DNA from: Liolophura sinensis
Lineage: Eukaryota > Mollusca > Polyplacophora > Chitonida > Chitonidae
Length of the DNA stretch: 60,000 bases
Assembly (NCBI RefSeq): GCF_032854445.1
Contig: NC_088295.1
Span: forward strand, 49,527,385 to 49,587,384
Direction: 5' to 3'
In this document: positions 58,501 to 60,000 of the stretch, one piece after another
How the letters are laid out: each line of letters starts with the position of its first letter
Numbering within the stretch: the stretch's first letter is position 1
The notes under the pieces: generated by a model
The model's database searches: none
Seen by the model: the letters and a program-made list of their open reading frames with translations, nothing else
What the model was told of the DNA's origin: nothing
Made by a program: the position numbers and the translations under genes

Positions 58501-59511
58501 TACGGAGTCCCCGGCTATATGTATGTGTAACATCTTGTATATCGAGATGCCATTAAATGCATATAAATTAACGTCCAACAAAGAATGTAGACCTTTATGT
58601 CATTGTTCTGCAGTCCATCACATCTCACAACACGTTTTAATCAGATACGTGCATGAGATCTTAATAAACTTCATCCTGAAAGCGCCATCTGTTGGGAATA
58701 AATATTGCGGCTTGTCCCCACTGACTGCAGATTTAGTCACTCGCTCAGTTTGAATCTTTGTCCGAGTTAATGCTGTAAAGTGACTGTTCATACATCATAG
58801 TTAATCCAGCAAATCTTGAAAAAAAAGAGACCAAACAAAAAATCCTGTCATTTTAGATGCCAGACGATGTCAGTACCATTGACGTCAAACGCGTGAATCT
58901 GACACGATTTCCAGGATTACGGAACGTGGGGTTTGTCCGCAGTTCAGTTAGTCCTGGAGATTGCATCTACTTACCTGCTCAGTGGTAAGTACAATTATAC
59001 GCGAGTATGTACAGGCTTATTTTTACAACAGTTACTATAGCTAGTCTGCAAGCTCTCGTAGCGTTACTACAACCGGTTTAAGAGCGATCGCGACAAAATG
59101 CCCACAGTATACTGGGTTCACTTGCACGAAGTTCTCTCACGTTCATCTCTATGTACGTTTGCACATGTATTCATAACGCTTGGAATTTTACTACGACGGC
59201 AATTTCCATGGAAACCATGGAGGTTAACGTTAAAGGGCAAGTGAACACAAGCAGATTCCCAATGTCCTCGTATCACTTGCATACACATTAATACTTCTAT
59301 TTATGTGTACATGTAAATACTGTACATGCACATTTAATATCCAGTATATTTTTGGCGTTGTATAATGTATTATTAACTGTTTCTGTAACCGTTATATAGG
59401 TTTCAGCAAGTCAACTCGTACGGAAGAACAATATCGGTAGACGTGACACTTCATCGCCATGATAAGTCCGTGTCGGAGAAAGACACGGATTTTCAGCCAA
59501 TCAGACGTTAG
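55553..59511 (+). CDS. JmjC/cupin-8 domain protein with N-terminal hydrophobic segment, apparently lacking Fe(II) ligands
   Basis: Coding exons: about 55553-56061, 57177-57240, 57907-58032, 58857-58984 and 59400-59511 (stop TAG). All have AG/GT borders, and phases agree (2, 0, 0, 2). The N-terminal segment VPILLLLTGIIVVSFLVCNI after basic residues suggests a signal peptide or type II anchor. No in-frame ATG precedes it (stop at 55532), so a 5' exon is missing. If none exists, the first ATG is 55748. Residues FLNEYVLARKPVLLQG and PGLRNVG...PGDCIYLPAQWFQQVNSYGR are typical of the cupin-8/JmjC fold. The segment where HxD belongs (exon 57907-58032) contains no histidine at all, and the distal WxH is WFQQ. 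A protein hydroxylase or demethylase is therefore unlikely; an inactive relative is inferred. A further exon at 59873-59972 may extend the C-terminus. Confidence 0.75.
58258..58512 (-). mobile_element. tRNA-derived SINE, full length with target-site duplication
   Basis: Complete copy flanked by an exact 12-bp duplication GGCTATATGTAT (58246-58257 and 58513-58524). In an intron of the JmjC gene. Confidence 0.95.
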
Positions 59512-59872
59512 GAAACTACCACTTTCAGGATCAGCTTTTGCCTTACACTACCGACCAAGACATCATTCTGTGAGTCATCCGAAGTCTTACAATCTCGCTG
59601 AGGTCATATCTGTTAGCCACTCATACACTTTGACTGCAGACCGCTGATGTTTAAAAGCAAGATGCCGTCAGCAGTTTTATGTTCACGTTTGTGTATAAGG
59701 CATAAAAAAAAAACAAAAAAAAAACAGGTGACATATGTTGTAGTATTCATGGGCCCTAAATCCTCCTCATAAAATATTTATCGTAGCAAACGGCGAAAGA
59801 CATAAATCCATATATACCGTTCAATTAATGCAATGAAACTTGATTTTTTTCTCTTCATTTTGATGTAAACAG

Positions 59873-59972
59873 ACATCATTTCATTACGTACGTGTTGAAC
59901 AAAGTCAAGCTGCAGTATGCGACTTTCCGGGACATCTTGAAGAAGATAACTTTCATTCCAAAAGGAGGATAA
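59873..59972 (+). CDS. Possible alternative 3' exon of the JmjC gene
   Basis: After an acceptor (TGTAAACAG ending at 59872) a frame reads HHFITYVLNKVKLQYATFRD and onward to TAA at 59970-59972. The helical, lysine-rich character fits C-terminal tails of JmjC proteins. It needs a phase-2 donor in the preceding exon; only weak ones (about 59465-59473) are present, so its use is uncertain. Confidence 0.35.
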
Positions 59973-60000
59973 TGTTTAATTTGTTTTTCTATTGTAATTC

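Overview
This is a stretch of animal nuclear genome: genes split into many small exons by AT-rich introns, tRNA-derived SINEs in both orientations, DNA-transposon and LTR-element relics, and minisatellites. The protein content (SETD4, MORC3, SRRM1) is metazoan. The SINE body and a second repeat ending in CACTCACTCAC resemble repeats I associate with lophotrochozoans, most likely molluscs; the species cannot be fixed from sequence alone.

Layout. (1) About 1-7829, minus strand: the 5' part of SETD4 (SET-domain lysine methyltransferase), four exons recovered; the C-terminal exons lie before base 1. Intron 1 holds SINEs and a 50-bp minisatellite. (2) 7830-8153: a short shared promoter. (3) 8154-27087, plus strand: a complete MORC3-type GHKL ATPase/CW zinc-finger gene, 17 coding exons, about 1086 codons. 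Two of its introns look U12-type, one of them AT-AC. A 3.25-kb inverted-repeat transposon sits in intron 2, and a minisatellite that has copied an exon's 5' splice site sits in intron 15. (4) 27088-32871: 3' untranslated and intergenic sequence with repeats. (5) 32872-47265, minus strand: a complete SRRM1 (SRm160) gene, 15 coding exons, about 1038 codons. (6) About 48690-54360: a decayed Ty3/mdg4-like LTR element with a PNMA-like gag, most of pol deleted, and an inverted LTR fragment 2.2 kb upstream. (7) 55553 to the right edge, plus strand: a JmjC/cupin-8 gene with an N-terminal hydrophobic segment whose iron-binding residues all appear to be missing.

Functional picture. SETD4 and MORC3 are chromatin factors transcribed divergently from one short promoter. 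They are also neighbours in human 21q22.12, so this may be an ancient linkage. SRRM1 is a splicing coactivator. All splice junctions quoted were read by eye; for SETD4, MORC3 and SRRM1 the exon phases agree at every recovered junction, and the summed coding lengths of MORC3 and SRRM1 are divisible by three.
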